Assembly: GCA_960531495.1 (NCBI GenBank)
Contig: OY482847.1
Span: 27,151,598 to 27,215,597 of the forward strand
Direction of reading: 5' to 3'
Source: Zeus faber
Taxonomy: Eukaryota; Chordata; Actinopteri; Zeiformes; Zeidae
DNA length: 64,000 bases
Positions within the stretch are counted from its first letter, which is position 1, and every line of letters begins with the position of its first letter. Shown here piece after piece: positions 40,099 through 64,000 of the stretch. The notes beneath the pieces were generated by a model. That model was given only the letters and a program-made list of their open reading frames with translations, was not told the origin of the DNA and ran no database searches. The position numbers and the translations under genes were made by a program.

Positions 40099-40542
40099 CT
40101 GATATAAACTGTTGTGTTCCAGCAGCAGGAGGCAATAATGACTGAAAAAGTAATTCGAATGAAATAGAAAAAAAATGACTATATGCAATGAAGTTAAGAT
40201 AGAATCATATCTTTCATATTTTATTCCAGTTTCATGTTTCGCCCACTGTTGTCTTTTTAAATACATGAGGATTCTATTTGTGGAAAGTATGTGACATAAA
40301 GAATATTTCGCAGTTTTTCGACAGCATTGCGGTGGAGCGTGCGCCGTCCGTGCGTAACTGTAGCGCCGGGCGAGCAGCGGACGCTACTGCCACCCGGTGG
40401 TCACGACTGGGAACTGCAGGGCGCTTCTCGACTTCTAACAGTAAGTGCTGATTGGCCCGAACGTAATGGCGAAAACACGACAAATAGAACTTCCACGCTC
40501 AATAAATGACAGACGATGCAATTAACAGAATGCATTTTTTTT

Positions 40543-43045
40543 TTTATTATTACATCTAAACCTTTCTACATAAACAGGTAACATTCAATAGGTAAACAAT
40601 TTCTTCCAATGCAGGTAATAAATATTTTTTTCACTTAGTATATTGATACAAACCGAAATGTGTCTTCTGCACACCCTTTTATCCTCGTCTCCCTTGAAAA
40701 AAAAACCTTTCGCTTTTCTCGGAACTACGAAAAGAGAACCTATGGGTTTAAGGCAGTGAGTGCAGATGCGGATGAGAATCTGACTTGGGAGATTATTTCT
40801 GTAAAATGGGACTCTGCAAGGGACAAAGGCATTTTGTATTCTTTTTTTTTTTTTTTTTTTCTCTTTTTAAAGTTCAGCTTTCGTTTTCTAAAAAATATAT
40901 AAATTAATTTCTTCTCTGGTTCTGGATGGACACACACAAAGAGCATACGGACAAACAGACGTCAAACTCCCACGTTTGGACAAGTTCGTTTGTGCCATAC
41001 AAACACAATATGCACATCATCGACTATTCCCTTATATAAGGAGAAGATGGCGTTTTCTGAGCTGAGCCGAGTTGTGCCTGTCGACATGGCCTGCAGGGAT
41101 TTTGGACACGCTGCGTGACCGCTGATAACGATGGCGCAATCCCACAGACGATCTCATACAGACATTGGCTTCGGCCCAGAGTCTTGGACAGTGTGGAAGG
41201 TGCTACACGGTCGCCATGACGCCTTGCTGCGGTCGGACCTGTGTGAGACCGTGTGACTCAAGAGGTGTTGAGGTGACAACTGCCCCTACGCTTGTGCACG
41301 TAACCGCTACGCGGAACGAAAATAATAACAACGCAAGTTGATGCGTACAGCGGATAAGCGCGTTTCTCATCTGACGCAGTGGCGTCCAAACAATCTGGAT
41401 GAACAGATGAGGGCTGCGTCTCCTCCGTCAAACGACTCGTCTCGTAGCCTTGAAACCTTAGTCCAGAGGGTTGGTCCCGAGGATCGGTCCTTAAGGCCGC
41501 TTCACGTGAAGCCACGTCAACGAAAACACATTGCTCGCGGTCCGCTCTCACTTCATCTGCGACGAAATGCGGCGCCGCCGCCGCCGGCGCCGCCTCGTCG
41601 CCCGCCCGCACAGGGGAGGAGGAAATTGGTTCAAATAAATAGAATGGCGAGCGTTCGCACGCTGCAATCAGCTCGGCTGCTTTTGCAGCGTGGGCTGCTT
41701 TTGCAGCGAGGTCTTCGCAACACTTCTGATGCTACCCCGGTGTAAGATAAACAAGTGTAAAGCTCATTAAATAAAACCATATCTTAAGTAATGACCACGC
41801 GCTCACACACTCATCCACCGAATCAAACAAAATGTAAAAAATATAATATACAAGTATAGATCACAAAATAAATAGAATACTGCACAACCCACGGAGAGAC
41901 TATGACTGATTGGCGGCCAAGAGCAAAGAGAGAGAGAAAGAGAGAGAGAGGTATAGATGAAGTGAAGGAAGGTAGAAAGGGTTGAAGTGGAGACCCCCGA
42001 GAAGGTGAAAGATCGTTGGACGTTATTATTTGGGCCAGGATGACGAGGATGCTCGTTAGGGCCTCGGTTCTGGAGCTCCGTGGGGGAGGTGGGCTGGAAT
42101 AAAGGCGACTACAGTGAAGCTCCGAGGTCAGGGCGGGCGGGGGAGGAATGGTTCTTGCTCAACATCGCAAGCGCTGAGGGGGAGATTTCTTCCCTTCTTT
42201 CGGGAGGGAGGAAGGAGACACAGACCCGAGATCAAACTCATTTAAAAATCCGCTGCATTGTCTAGAGGTGACTTTACATCCACGACCCAGCGACCCGGAA
42301 AAAAAGCTCCAAACTTCAAGGGGAACGGCTGCCCACTCGGAGGGTTCTTCTCCCGCTTTTGTTTTTTTTTGTGTAATTTGGAAGAAGGGGCGTTTCACAC
42401 CTCAGGGTCAGGGTCAGGGTGAGATTAATCTGCGCTCATCCAATTCAATTCTTGTACAATCCAATGTGTCTATTGCAGAAGTAGTCCTTGGATCAGGCTT
42501 AGGTATCAGCTAAAAAGGCTAATTTTCTCTTGTGCCGCTACAAGTCCGATTTCTACCAAAGTACAGGATGTTTTGTCTTTTTTTTTTTTTTGCCAAAAGG
42601 TCACGATCAACAGTCCCAACGAGTCAAGCGCTCGAGTGTGTCAAAAAGGACGACCCGCTAGAGAAAAGACATTCTTTTTTTCTTCGAATTTGAAATGCGT
42701 TATACCTGTACAAGCCCGCGAGCACGCACACACAGAGGCACTCCATGTTTTATTTGGTCAACTAGCTCCAAGCCCCCGTGGACCCACTGGCCTGGCTGGA
42801 CCCTCGTCTGGCTTCCTCGGCTCCTCGCGCACGCGCGCATTTTTAACAGTGAGGTGATAATACGGACAGGAATAGTTCAGCTTCCCCATGTGGCGGCTGA
42901 CTGACCAAAAAACAAAAAAAACAAACAAACAAAAAAAAAAAAAAAGGGAAAAAGAAGCGGGACTCGAACACTGCGGCACGCGGATACAACTGCATTCAGA
43001 AGGAGCCTCATCATGACTTCATTTTTTTGTTTTTGGCATTCAGAA

Positions 43046-43076
<31 letters not shown>

Positions 43077-44453
43077 AATAAAATTTGAAAAGAAAAGAAA
43101 ATACAATAAAACAAAATAAAATAAATATTAATAAAAACGAATAATAATACAAAATAAAACAAAAATAAGAGAAAGTGTTCTCCCAACAAAATTGGGTCAA
43201 ATTTGCCAGAAAATAATAAATAAAATAAGATTAAAAACCATAAACTGTAAATACTGTAAAACAGGAGAACACGACTTTCAGGTGTTTTGAAATCAAAAAG
43301 TGAGGAGAAAATGAAAAAAAAAAAAACAAAAAAAAAAAAACAGAAGACAAACTGCTCGTAACCATGGGATCACACCTGTGAGCATTTTCCCAGGCCTAAG
43401 GGAATGCAATTACACTTGCTTTTAATATAATACATTATTTTAAGTATGATATAAATTATTAGTACATGAATAAACAGTACAGTCGGGTTCTGTGGAGCTC
43501 ATGACACCGGGACAAAAATATTACACCCTGAATTTGTGGTAATATAAAATAGTAACAAGACAATTTTAAAGACAAATTAAAAAAGCATTTAATACCGGAG
43601 GAGTAATGCAATTGAAATCTAAACATGACACAAAGGGTTAAAAAGGTGTGCTACGTGGCAATGTTGGCATATGTAGAAGCTGTGAGGGCCTCGGTCCCCT
43701 TCAAAATAGCTCAATTAAAGCAACCCACTCAACGGAAAAGTGTCTGGACTTAATGTACAAAATAACAGAGGGGATATAGACTTTTGATTTCTGTACACAG
43801 CGCCACCGCACCATCTCCTCAATAAAAAAATGAGCCATCCTTCCTTTATGTCAGGGGTGGGAAACCTCTCGCCCGCAGGGCCTAGTGCGGCCCTCCAGGC
43901 AACATTGTTTCCTAGATTGGGTAAAGACTATATTTTATATATTTTTTTTAGTCAGTCGTACCTTATTTGACGACAAAACAAAACGATGAACCTTGCCCTG
44001 GGAAAAAACAAAAACAAAAAAAAACAGCCTTTTTTTTTTTAAGGAAAATGTTTTTTAATAGTTCATAGTAGTCTATGGCCTGTGATGGTACAGTCCCCCC
44101 CGGTTTATATATTTGTTCCGGAGCAGTTGTACCAGGTCGGTACCAGCTTTGCAGAGACGCAACTTCATGGATAAAGCCTGGTGAGGTCAAGGTCTCTTAT
44201 TTGAGGTTCAGTTTAGCAACATGACGTGCGTACAAAATGGGCGCTTAACGGTGAAGAGAGTCTAGTCACTGCCGAGCGCTCTCTTCCACAGCCCTGCGCC
44301 CCTTTCCGGTCGGCGTTGTCTCTTTGCCGCCGATGTTTACCCTGCAAGTCAGAAAGCTGGATCCCGGAGCTCAGTCAAGCTTTTTGTATCGGGTCCGCCC
44401 AAGGGTCGGCGCTGCCGGGAAGCCCCCCACCCCCCACCACCGCACACGCCCAG
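40543..44453 (-). other. pias1: Putative long pias1 3' UTR
   Basis: No other gene lies between the pias1 stop and the inverted-repeat region, and the first strong minus-strand AATAAA ahead of an A-rich end is at 40543-40548. That would give a 3.9 kb 3' UTR. It includes a GC-rich patch with (GCC)n at about 41570-41605, an (AG)n tract near 41930-41950, poly(T)/poly(A) runs (43047-43072 and 43307-43340) and a hAT fragment. A shorter UTR is equally possible. Confidence 0.3.
43855..43915. mobile_element. hAT end fragment
   Basis: CAGGGGTGGGAAACCTCTCG followed by CCCGCAGGGCC is a typical hAT (Charlie-like) left inverted repeat. The matching right end was not located. Confidence 0.5.
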
Positions 44454-56439
<11,986 letters not shown>

Positions 56440-58209
56440 CTGAGGAGAGAAATGGAAAAAGGGAGGGAGGTTGGTAAATCAAATAAGAACAGCAAAGATA
56501 ATATCCTACTTCCTTAGACCTTTTGCTCTGTTTCTTTGCTGTTTGAGGGGGAATATTTATATATAAAGTGCTTATCACGAACGGGTAAAATTAATAGGCA
56601 ATAAAATTCCATCCATGATTTGAAAAGACAAAGAAAATTTGAAAAGATAAAAAGAACTAAAAGGTCAAAATGACCGAAATAAAATCACGTCAACAGTTAA
56701 AAGCATACCAAATCCAAAGCATTCTTCTGACGCAGGCAAGCCATCAAAGGAGTTTCTAAATAGTGAAAGAGTTACTTCGATATTTAATACACAGGCAGAA
56801 GGACCCTTACTGTCAACAAAACAAAACAGTCAAACTTTTCTTCCACAGCTTAGTTACTGGCAGCGGGTAAGCAAAGTAGCCGGTTCCAAAATTTGTTGCG
56901 AAAACCAGTGTGTCGGTGCTTTCACTGTGAGATCTGAAGGGCTCTCCAGGCAACAGGTATGATGCCTTGTCCAAGGAGCTACCCGTGTAGTCCTCTGCTT
57001 CAAGACGGACAAGTGTGGACACATGCAGCCTCGCCTCAGTGCCAACCGGTCCCAAAATAAAAGTGCTCACGTGATCTGGAGCAGAGTCGCGGCCTACGGA
57101 GTGTGTTGTCGAGGCCTGGGGTGCTCAGTTTAATGAGCGATCAAAAGCAACACATTCCTGGAATCACACACAGAATTCAAATACATGATCTCCGAGACTG
57201 CTCACACTTGCTCGAGGTAGAGCTCAGTTAGTATTATATTAGGATCTGAGACTGTCCAATAGGCCCAAAATCGACATAAATCTGACTTTTTGTCGCAAAG
57301 AGGGTATTGCATGAAATAAAAATAAAAAATATTTGGCTGTATAGTAGTCCTATCACATTTTAATACTAATAATAACAGATAATAAAATCTCAATGAATTC
57401 AAATAGGGGCACTTAAGAAGCATCTAGATGAATAAAAATTCAACGCTAATAGTAAAGAAATGCACCGCATAATGAGTTGTAGGGATTCACATATGAATTT
57501 AATTCTACAACAACTAGAGCTGTCATTATGAGTAACTGTCAAACAAATAATTGCAATTAAGGATTAAATGGACTTTTCATTTTATGCCACTCTATGTATA
57601 GTATAATAATAGATGTCTAAATGTATTTTGCTTACAATCCGTTATGAACACAGCCATCTATAAGATCAAATACAGATCCATGTCGGAACATGTTGATAAC
57701 CTTTTCAAAGTCAAAGTTGGTGAATATGTTCCGTTTTGCACAAGAAACCTTTAACGGCGTAATACTTAATGCACATACTCCAAAGCCTGTCAACAGCCTC
57801 GAACATCGTCTTATATAAGATACAACAACTACTCTGGGATCTCAGAGGTGTTTCAGCCCGGAGTGCTAAGCGGAAACGGATCTGTTACCATAAAATCCGT
57901 TCCGTCAGTGCAAAAGTGCAATAGCGACGCCCCTCTAATTACTCGGGGATAGCTTGCGAGCGGCGGGGTCACAGAAGCAATAACACGCATATTGAGGGAG
58001 AACAAAGATGGTAAACAATTCGGATTGAGCACAATCAGACTATGTTTAGTGGCAAAGTGAAGATCCGTCTCTCCGGGGTTGCACCTGGATCCTACCTGCG
58101 CAGAGCTCTCTCACCTCGTTATTCTTAAAGAGGGGTCGCTTGTTCTTATTGGAGGCTTTAATGACGAAGACTGTGACGCTCGGATGGTTTGAGTAGTAGC
58201 GGCTGAAAA

Positions 58210-58262
58210 TGGATTATAAGTTGCTCTGGACAAAAGTGTCTGCTAAATGACATAATGTAATG
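58210..58262 (+). mobile_element. SINE 3' tail
   Basis: TTATAAGTTGCTCTGGACAA then AAGTGTCTGCTAAATGA, homologous to the tail of the SINE at 18345-18535. Confidence 0.55.
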
Positions 58263-58612
58263 CAATGAGATAAAAGGTATGAACTTATTCCAGATATAAC
58301 TTTGTTAAACACACGTTTTGATCAGCTTTGGGATTCGGGTCAGATACGAAACGTTGCATACTCAAATTAGGGTGTAATTAGAGCATCTTTACTAAATGCT
58401 TCAATCACTTCAAGTTCCACGGATGAGCATCTCCACCCTGCACCCTTAATACGGGAGCTGTGTACACCCATTACTTATTCCAATGATGAGATTAAAAACT
58501 ACACGTCTGTGTGTTCCTGAGTCTTTATACTGCAGAAGAATCATGTCCGCCTGGAGCATACTTCCTAACAACAGCGCCTCTCCTCTCCGGGCAAATGCGT
58601 TATAAATAGAAA

Positions 58613-58648
58613 GCTCTCGCTCTCTCTCTCTCTCTCTCTCGCTCTCTC

Positions 58649-58679
<31 letters not shown>
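58613..58679. repeat. (CT)n followed by a 30-bp C run
   Basis: About 18 CT units with one interruption, then poly(C) at 58650-58679. Confidence 0.97.
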
Positions 58680-58797
58680 TATATAGCTCACTCTTCCTGA
58701 CAGCGAGTGTCTCCAGTATTAAAATGCATCTGGCTGTGAGGGGCTTGAAGAGGGATGATGAAGCAGCATCGCCTCTGTCGCACGCGCGCGCGCACAC

Positions 58798-58929
<132 letters not shown>

Positions 58930-59846
58930 GGGTTTTCTCTACGGGAGCCGTTTCATGTCTAGCACCCTTTCCCCTGACTGATTTTCCACTGAAACACTGA
59001 ATTATACTGTATGCGTGTGCGCACTCTGAAGAATGTAATTTTTTCTGGCTGGCTTCTTTGCTACTTGGCAAAGAAGCAACTTGATCGCTGATTGGTTGAT
59101 TTTGACACGAAGCCTTTTGAAAACATCAGCGTGCAACTCCTGACTTATTGGCTTCATAAATGACAGCACATGTACAAAGCATGTTTTCAAGAAACCCGTG
59201 TCTTGCAGATTCCTTTGGCTTTTCGTCAACGACGCCATGAATGGTCACGATATCTAGGTCCAGGTCGGTCAGACGATTCACCAACTGACTCTGTATTTGG
59301 GATATGGGCAAGGAAATTAAAGGAAGACGCAGGAAATACAGACAAGTACAGACAATGACAAAGGCCTGAGATGTTGATATGAAATGCAGTGATTGTAAAT
59401 GACTTGCTCATTTGAACAGATAGAAAAGTCTGCGCCTCTTTATCTTTAACTAGTTTGTAAATAGATGCATGTAAATGTGGAAATACTGATGTCCCATGTC
59501 TCTCAAGAGTTAGTAACCCCATGAAAGTACACTTTAAAAACACAAATCTTTGGTCATGATCAAACTAAAGTTGCAGTGAGGGCCTTTGCTGAATTGATGA
59601 CTGGATTCATCTTTTTTATTTCTATATATTTTTTTAAAGCCTCCTGGAGCTCATTGAAGCTTATCTTGTGTGTGTCACGTCCTCACAGGATCGTGCATTT
59701 GCTCTTTGCCTTGAGAACGTGCCAGGTGAGAACAAAAAGTCAGCTCTTAGAAATCAGCAGACAATGAAATGACGTATCGTATCGTTAGTGGTTTAGTTAT
59801 TACTAATGTTACTCATTCAAATAATGTTCAGCAGTCTAATATTATA

Positions 59847-59989
59847 GAAATTATTTGAATAACAATGTAATACACATTTCAATGGCGGAAAAAAAAAATC
59901 TATATGTCAAGAGTGAAATTATTTGAATAACAATGTAATACACATTTCAATGGAGGAAAAAAAACAAAACAATCTATATGTCGAGAGTG
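59847..59989. repeat. Two-copy tandem duplication, period 68 bp
   Basis: GAAATTATTTGAATAACAAT starts copies at 59847 and 59915. The copies differ by a few substitutions and by length of the internal A run, suggesting a recent duplication. Confidence 0.9.
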
Positions 59990-60862
59990 AAGTATGAAGA
60001 GAGGATTGTTGTGTATGCTTTCTGGCGATTCCTTTCCCTTTTTCCAACAAGCTGCTCAGTGCTACAGCCAGCGTTCATGTTCACGCGTCACCACTTGCAG
60101 GGATACAGAAATACACAATTGCACATGCTGTGTATGCCTGAATCTGGATAGTGGGGAATATTCTGTAGTGGGATCAGCAACTTTCATTGAAGTAAATAAG
60201 CAGCCATTTGGGCAAAGCGCTTCCAGTTCTCCTAATACACCCTGCTATTCAATCTCTTTCAATCGTTTGTTCCATTTCTTACATCAGACATCTACCAGCA
60301 CCTGACCTCAAACTACTCAAAAGTACCGAAATGAATCATGTCGATTCACAGCAAGTTCAGATCGAGACCGATTACTCAAAAAAAAAACCAACGAACAATT
60401 AAATTATACAGACTTTCCACCAACACCGCTCAGAAACAACTCCACTAAACTGTAAAAGCTAAAATGTAAACACTGATCCACAACATTTGAGAGACCGCTG
60501 CGCTTATATCATGGTCTGTTTGCGCACCAAGCAAAAAAAAAATACAAATAAAAAAAGACCTATTGTACCTTTAAACTGTCATTTATTTTTTTCACAATGT
60601 TTTCATCGACTGCTCAAGGACACCTTGACACCTGTTGCCAGGTGGAGCCCCAGGAGCGACCCAGCCTCCCCCCTGCTCCAATGTGCTAACCTAGAACAGA
60701 AGCAAAACATACACCGTGGATTAGGACGCGGCTACGGTCTGGTTCAAAGACGTGTGAGCTAGGCAAGAAATCATTTCCTTTACTGCAACAGAGGGCAGCT
60801 GGAGTGTGTTATGGTGTTAATTGCTCCGTTACTTTATCCGTTTGGTACATGGCGCACAGCGC

Positions 60863-61098
<236 letters not shown>

Positions 61099-61849
61099 CA
61101 CTCGGCCTTCAAGGAAAAACATATTTACAAAGGCCTCTCACCATTTTCTGCCCACCAAACTATTATGCCGGAAGGCTCCGCGAGTAAAGGTCAACCCATC
61201 CTCGTAAACACTAACCCCCACGCACATACAAGCACAACACACTCTCACACCCGCACGAAAAAACCCCCCCAAAAAAACAACCCCTAACCTCATGTTTTTC
61301 CTTCCCCCAACTGTGTTAATTAGAGTTTATAATGGAGATAAGTGCGCTGTAGCCTGCGATGTTGTGATGGTGCTCATTAGGGAATTCCTGTGCCCTTATG
61401 AGTGGTAAGCCTGGCATTGTTAGGCTTTTCCCTGTCTGGACCCGGGCCCTGCTGTCACTAACATTGTGAACTCTGCACGTTTTGCTTTGTGCTTTCAAAG
61501 TGAGGAGGTTACGTACGAGGGTAGCGTTTGAGAGGAAGAAAAACACCATTTTATGTTGCGAGTATGGAGAGCGGCAAAGCGTCGTGGCAAATTGTTGATG
61601 CTCTTGTGATGCGAGGAGCCTGGAAAGTTTAAAGATAGATCAAGCCCTTGTGTGGGATCACACAGACGTCAAGGTAAGGATTGGAAAATGTCAGGTGTCG
61701 AGAAAAAAAAAAAGTGGGTTTTCACAGATATCGCAGTGGTACTCATTCTCTGATGAACCTTCGAAGGCGGGACCCATCTTTTCATTTTTATCGCTTCACG
61801 GTTGGAATTGGCAGTGGGGGGTCAAAGTGCTACTTTGGTTGAGTAGACT

Positions 61850-62314
61850 TCTTTCCTTCTTCTTTTTCTTACGGCTGCTCCCGTTACGGGTCGCCGCAGC
61901 GGATCATCTGCCTCCAATACCTTCTGTTCTGCACATCTTCCTCCCTTACACCAACCACCTGCATGTCCTCCCTCACCACATCGATTGACCTTCTCTTTGG
62001 CCTTCGTCTTTTCCTCTTGCCTGGCAGCTCCATCCTCAGCATCCTTCTGCCAATGTAACTGTCATCTCTCCTACACACGTGTCCAAACCATCTCAGTCTG
62101 GCCTCTCTCACTTTTCCACAAAACTGTCCAACCTGAGCTGTCCCTCTAATGTACTCCTTCTTAATCCGGTCCACCCTTGTCACTCCCAATGAAAATCTCA
62201 ACATCCGCAACTCTGCTACCTCCAGTTCAGCCACCTGCCTTTTTGTCAGTGCCACCGCCTCTTAACCCTACAACATAGCTGGTCTCACTACCGTCCTGTA
62301 GACCTTCCCCTTCC
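61850..62314 (-). mobile_element. RTE-type LINE, 5'-truncated, with 15-bp target site duplication
   Basis: Minus-strand translation (61884-62255) shows the C-terminus of an RTE/BovB-like ORF2: ELEVAELRMLRFSLGVTRVD, then RLRWFGHVCRRDD. It ends with the usual CGCTGCGGCGACCCGTAACG and a GAA-rich tail. The insertion is flanked by a perfect direct repeat TTGGTTGAGTAGACT at 61835-61849 and 62315-62329. Confidence 0.9.
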
Positions 62315-63884
62315 TTGGTTGAGTAGACTGGACTACTCATAATCTGAGGGTCCTCAACCTTGTTGAGAGGGGTTATTCGGCTCCCTGCCGTCATGCTTTG
62401 AAGCCTGACTAGTTATGTAAATGTCGGTTTCCGAGCAGTTCCCTGCTTGTCTTCAGAGTTACTTCATTGGTTATCGATAGAAGAGTTGATTGAACCAATT
62501 GACTCTCAAGCCAACTTCTCATTGGCTGCGAGGTGCATGGTAACAACTCAAGACATCTTGGCATCGTTTTGAAAGGTTTGCAGGTTAAGTGGATAGCACA
62601 AAGACACTCTTTAGCTTTGCGCAATCTGTTTTGTTTCTATGTAAAGAACAAACTGTTTGAGTGATACACAGATTTTTTTTCAAATTCCAACACCCTTGCC
62701 AATAAGACAGAATCTGGCCCTATATGGATTGCTGTTGATTATTCGGCCAAAAAAAACAAAAAGGCTTAAATAGATCAGACAAGCCCAAGTACAATGGTGG
62801 AAAGTCATGTAAAGTATGAGTACAATCACAAAGAACAAATACTCTCTTATCTATATTGATTTTTCTGTATTGGTACTTATGTAAGTATATTCAGTTTTGG
62901 AGACATACAACTTCTACTCCAGTATATTACAAAGCAAATATCGATACTTTTTAGTGTACTACATTTCAGCCTTGAAATAAATAAAAGGCTACATCTATCA
63001 AACTGCTGATTTTGAATTGCTCATTGATGATTCATTAGGTTCATATCCTGACTATCACACCACCTATAGTAGTGTTTGTAAGGTTTACTCACAGACTTCT
63101 TATACTTTAAGTACATTTGAGACGAAGTACCTACATACTTTTACTGAAGTTGAATGTCAATATGGTACTTTCACGTTTACTAGAGTAGTTTTGTGTCAGG
63201 GTATTTTTTATTTTTACTTAAGTAAAAGGCACTTCTACCAAAACTGCTCAGCAACATCCCAGTACATTTGTCACATGGTTTTTATGTTCACTCATGTGTG
63301 TTCTGCCCAAATTTCGAATTTTGCATTTCATTGGGTGCGTAGCATTGAAAGTGTTGCAAAATGCACCTCGACAAAGATTCTTAATTATTGATGTTGATGC
63401 TGTATTGTATGCTTGTAAAACTATTCATTTTGAACCTTGTTGAAATTTCACCGTCGACAAATAATCTGAGCCAACACACATCCTGGGAGTCAGCCATGCT
63501 TATTTATTTCTTCCCTGACAGTTATTAAAGGACAGAACTTACGTATCAATCACAGGTTTTTGTCGTTAAAAGCACAACAAGAAGCATGGTGCATGCATGG
63601 TGTTGGACTACTACTCATGACACAATGGAATAAGTCTGCACAACTTTGCAATTTGTGTGAATTCTATAGCCTTGATGTCTGCCACAATAATGGCAGGTCA
63701 TGAAATGAAATCCACGAGCAAAAACAAACCAAAACCAGAAGGTAGGGCCCAGGCTACGCATACTGTACATGCAGAATTAATTGTTGGCATTTTGTATGCC
63801 AACAAATCACAGCTTCTGGAAGATCATGAGAGGTTTGACTCCAGACTAGGGTTGTGGCAGTGCCGACATATTGGAAAGAAACCT

Positions 63885-64000
63885 GCTTCCTGCAGACCTA
63901 CTACATTTCTGTAGACCTTCATGCTTCCTGTAGAACTTCCCTCTTCCCGCAGACCTCCCAACTTCCTGCAGACATACCCGCTTCCTGCAGGCCTTCCTGC
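63885..64000. repeat. Minisatellite, CTTCCTGCAGACCT-type units, running off the window
   Basis: About six imperfect units of 17-20 bp, each containing a variant of TTCCTGCAGACCT, continue to the last base. Total length is unknown. Confidence 0.85.

Noticed and set aside
41258..41745. Overlapping open frames on both strands in GC-rich DNA
   Set aside because: They follow from GC richness and a (GCC)n tract. No domain is recognisable and the position fits pias1 3' flank or UTR.
56813..57070. 85-codon minus frame in the presumed pias1 intron
   Set aside because: No match to PIAS SAP/PINIT sequence and no family recognised. Length is within chance expectation, so it is not annotated as a gene.
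58090..58200. Coding-looking minus stretch with SVTVFVIKASNKNKRPLF
   Set aside because: Only about 30 codons, next to a SINE tail, no known motif. More likely part of a repeat than an exon.

Overview
The window is vertebrate nuclear DNA, almost certainly from a teleost fish. It has small exons with consensus GT-AG splice sites, long AT-rich introns, very long (CA)n and (GATA)n microsatellites, Tc1-type transposons, L2/RTE retrotransposon fragments, tRNA-derived SINE tails and an rxfp3-like relaxin receptor of the kind expanded in teleosts. No bacterial or organellar signal, CRISPR array or classical RNA gene was seen. Species cannot be determined.

Four protein-coding loci are visible, all read from the minus strand, so transcription runs from high to low coordinates. 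(1) 9010-9057: a candidate first coding exon (16 codons) resembling the N-terminus of UACA, under a CpG-rich, CCAAT/CRE-bearing promoter-like stretch (9060-9400). The rest of that gene would lie in 1-9000 as intron and beyond the left edge. (2) 11132-28916: a complete 12-exon morf4l1 (MRG15) gene of 324 codons, with a 12.1 kb intron 10 full of transposon debris. (3) 36954-37943: an intact single-exon rxfp3-like GPCR of 329 aa. (4) 44454-56439: the C-terminal eleven exons of a pias1 SUMO E3 ligase (PINIT part, SP-RING, SIM, Ser-rich tail). The SAP-domain exons are expected beyond the right edge.

The human orthologues UACA, PIAS1 and MORF4L1 all map to 15q23-q25, so the neighbourhood looks like a conserved syntenic block with an rxfp3-like gene retained in it. 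The genes do not form a pathway. They are a chromatin reader (MORF4L1), a SUMO ligase (PIAS1), a membrane peptide receptor and a coiled-coil/ankyrin protein.

The rest is introns and intergenic DNA rich in mobile elements: two Tc1 elements, L2 fragments, a 5'-truncated RTE copy with a perfect 15-bp target duplication, three MITE families, two candidate solo LTRs, a decayed gag-like retroelement with an internal tandem duplication, hAT remnants and SINEs. The most notable signals are simple repeats sitting directly on splice sites of morf4l1 and pias1, a 900-bp inverted structure whose arms end in (GATA/GACA)n arrays, a hexanucleotide expansion inside a transposase reading frame, and a short upstream ORF abutting the morf4l1 start codon.
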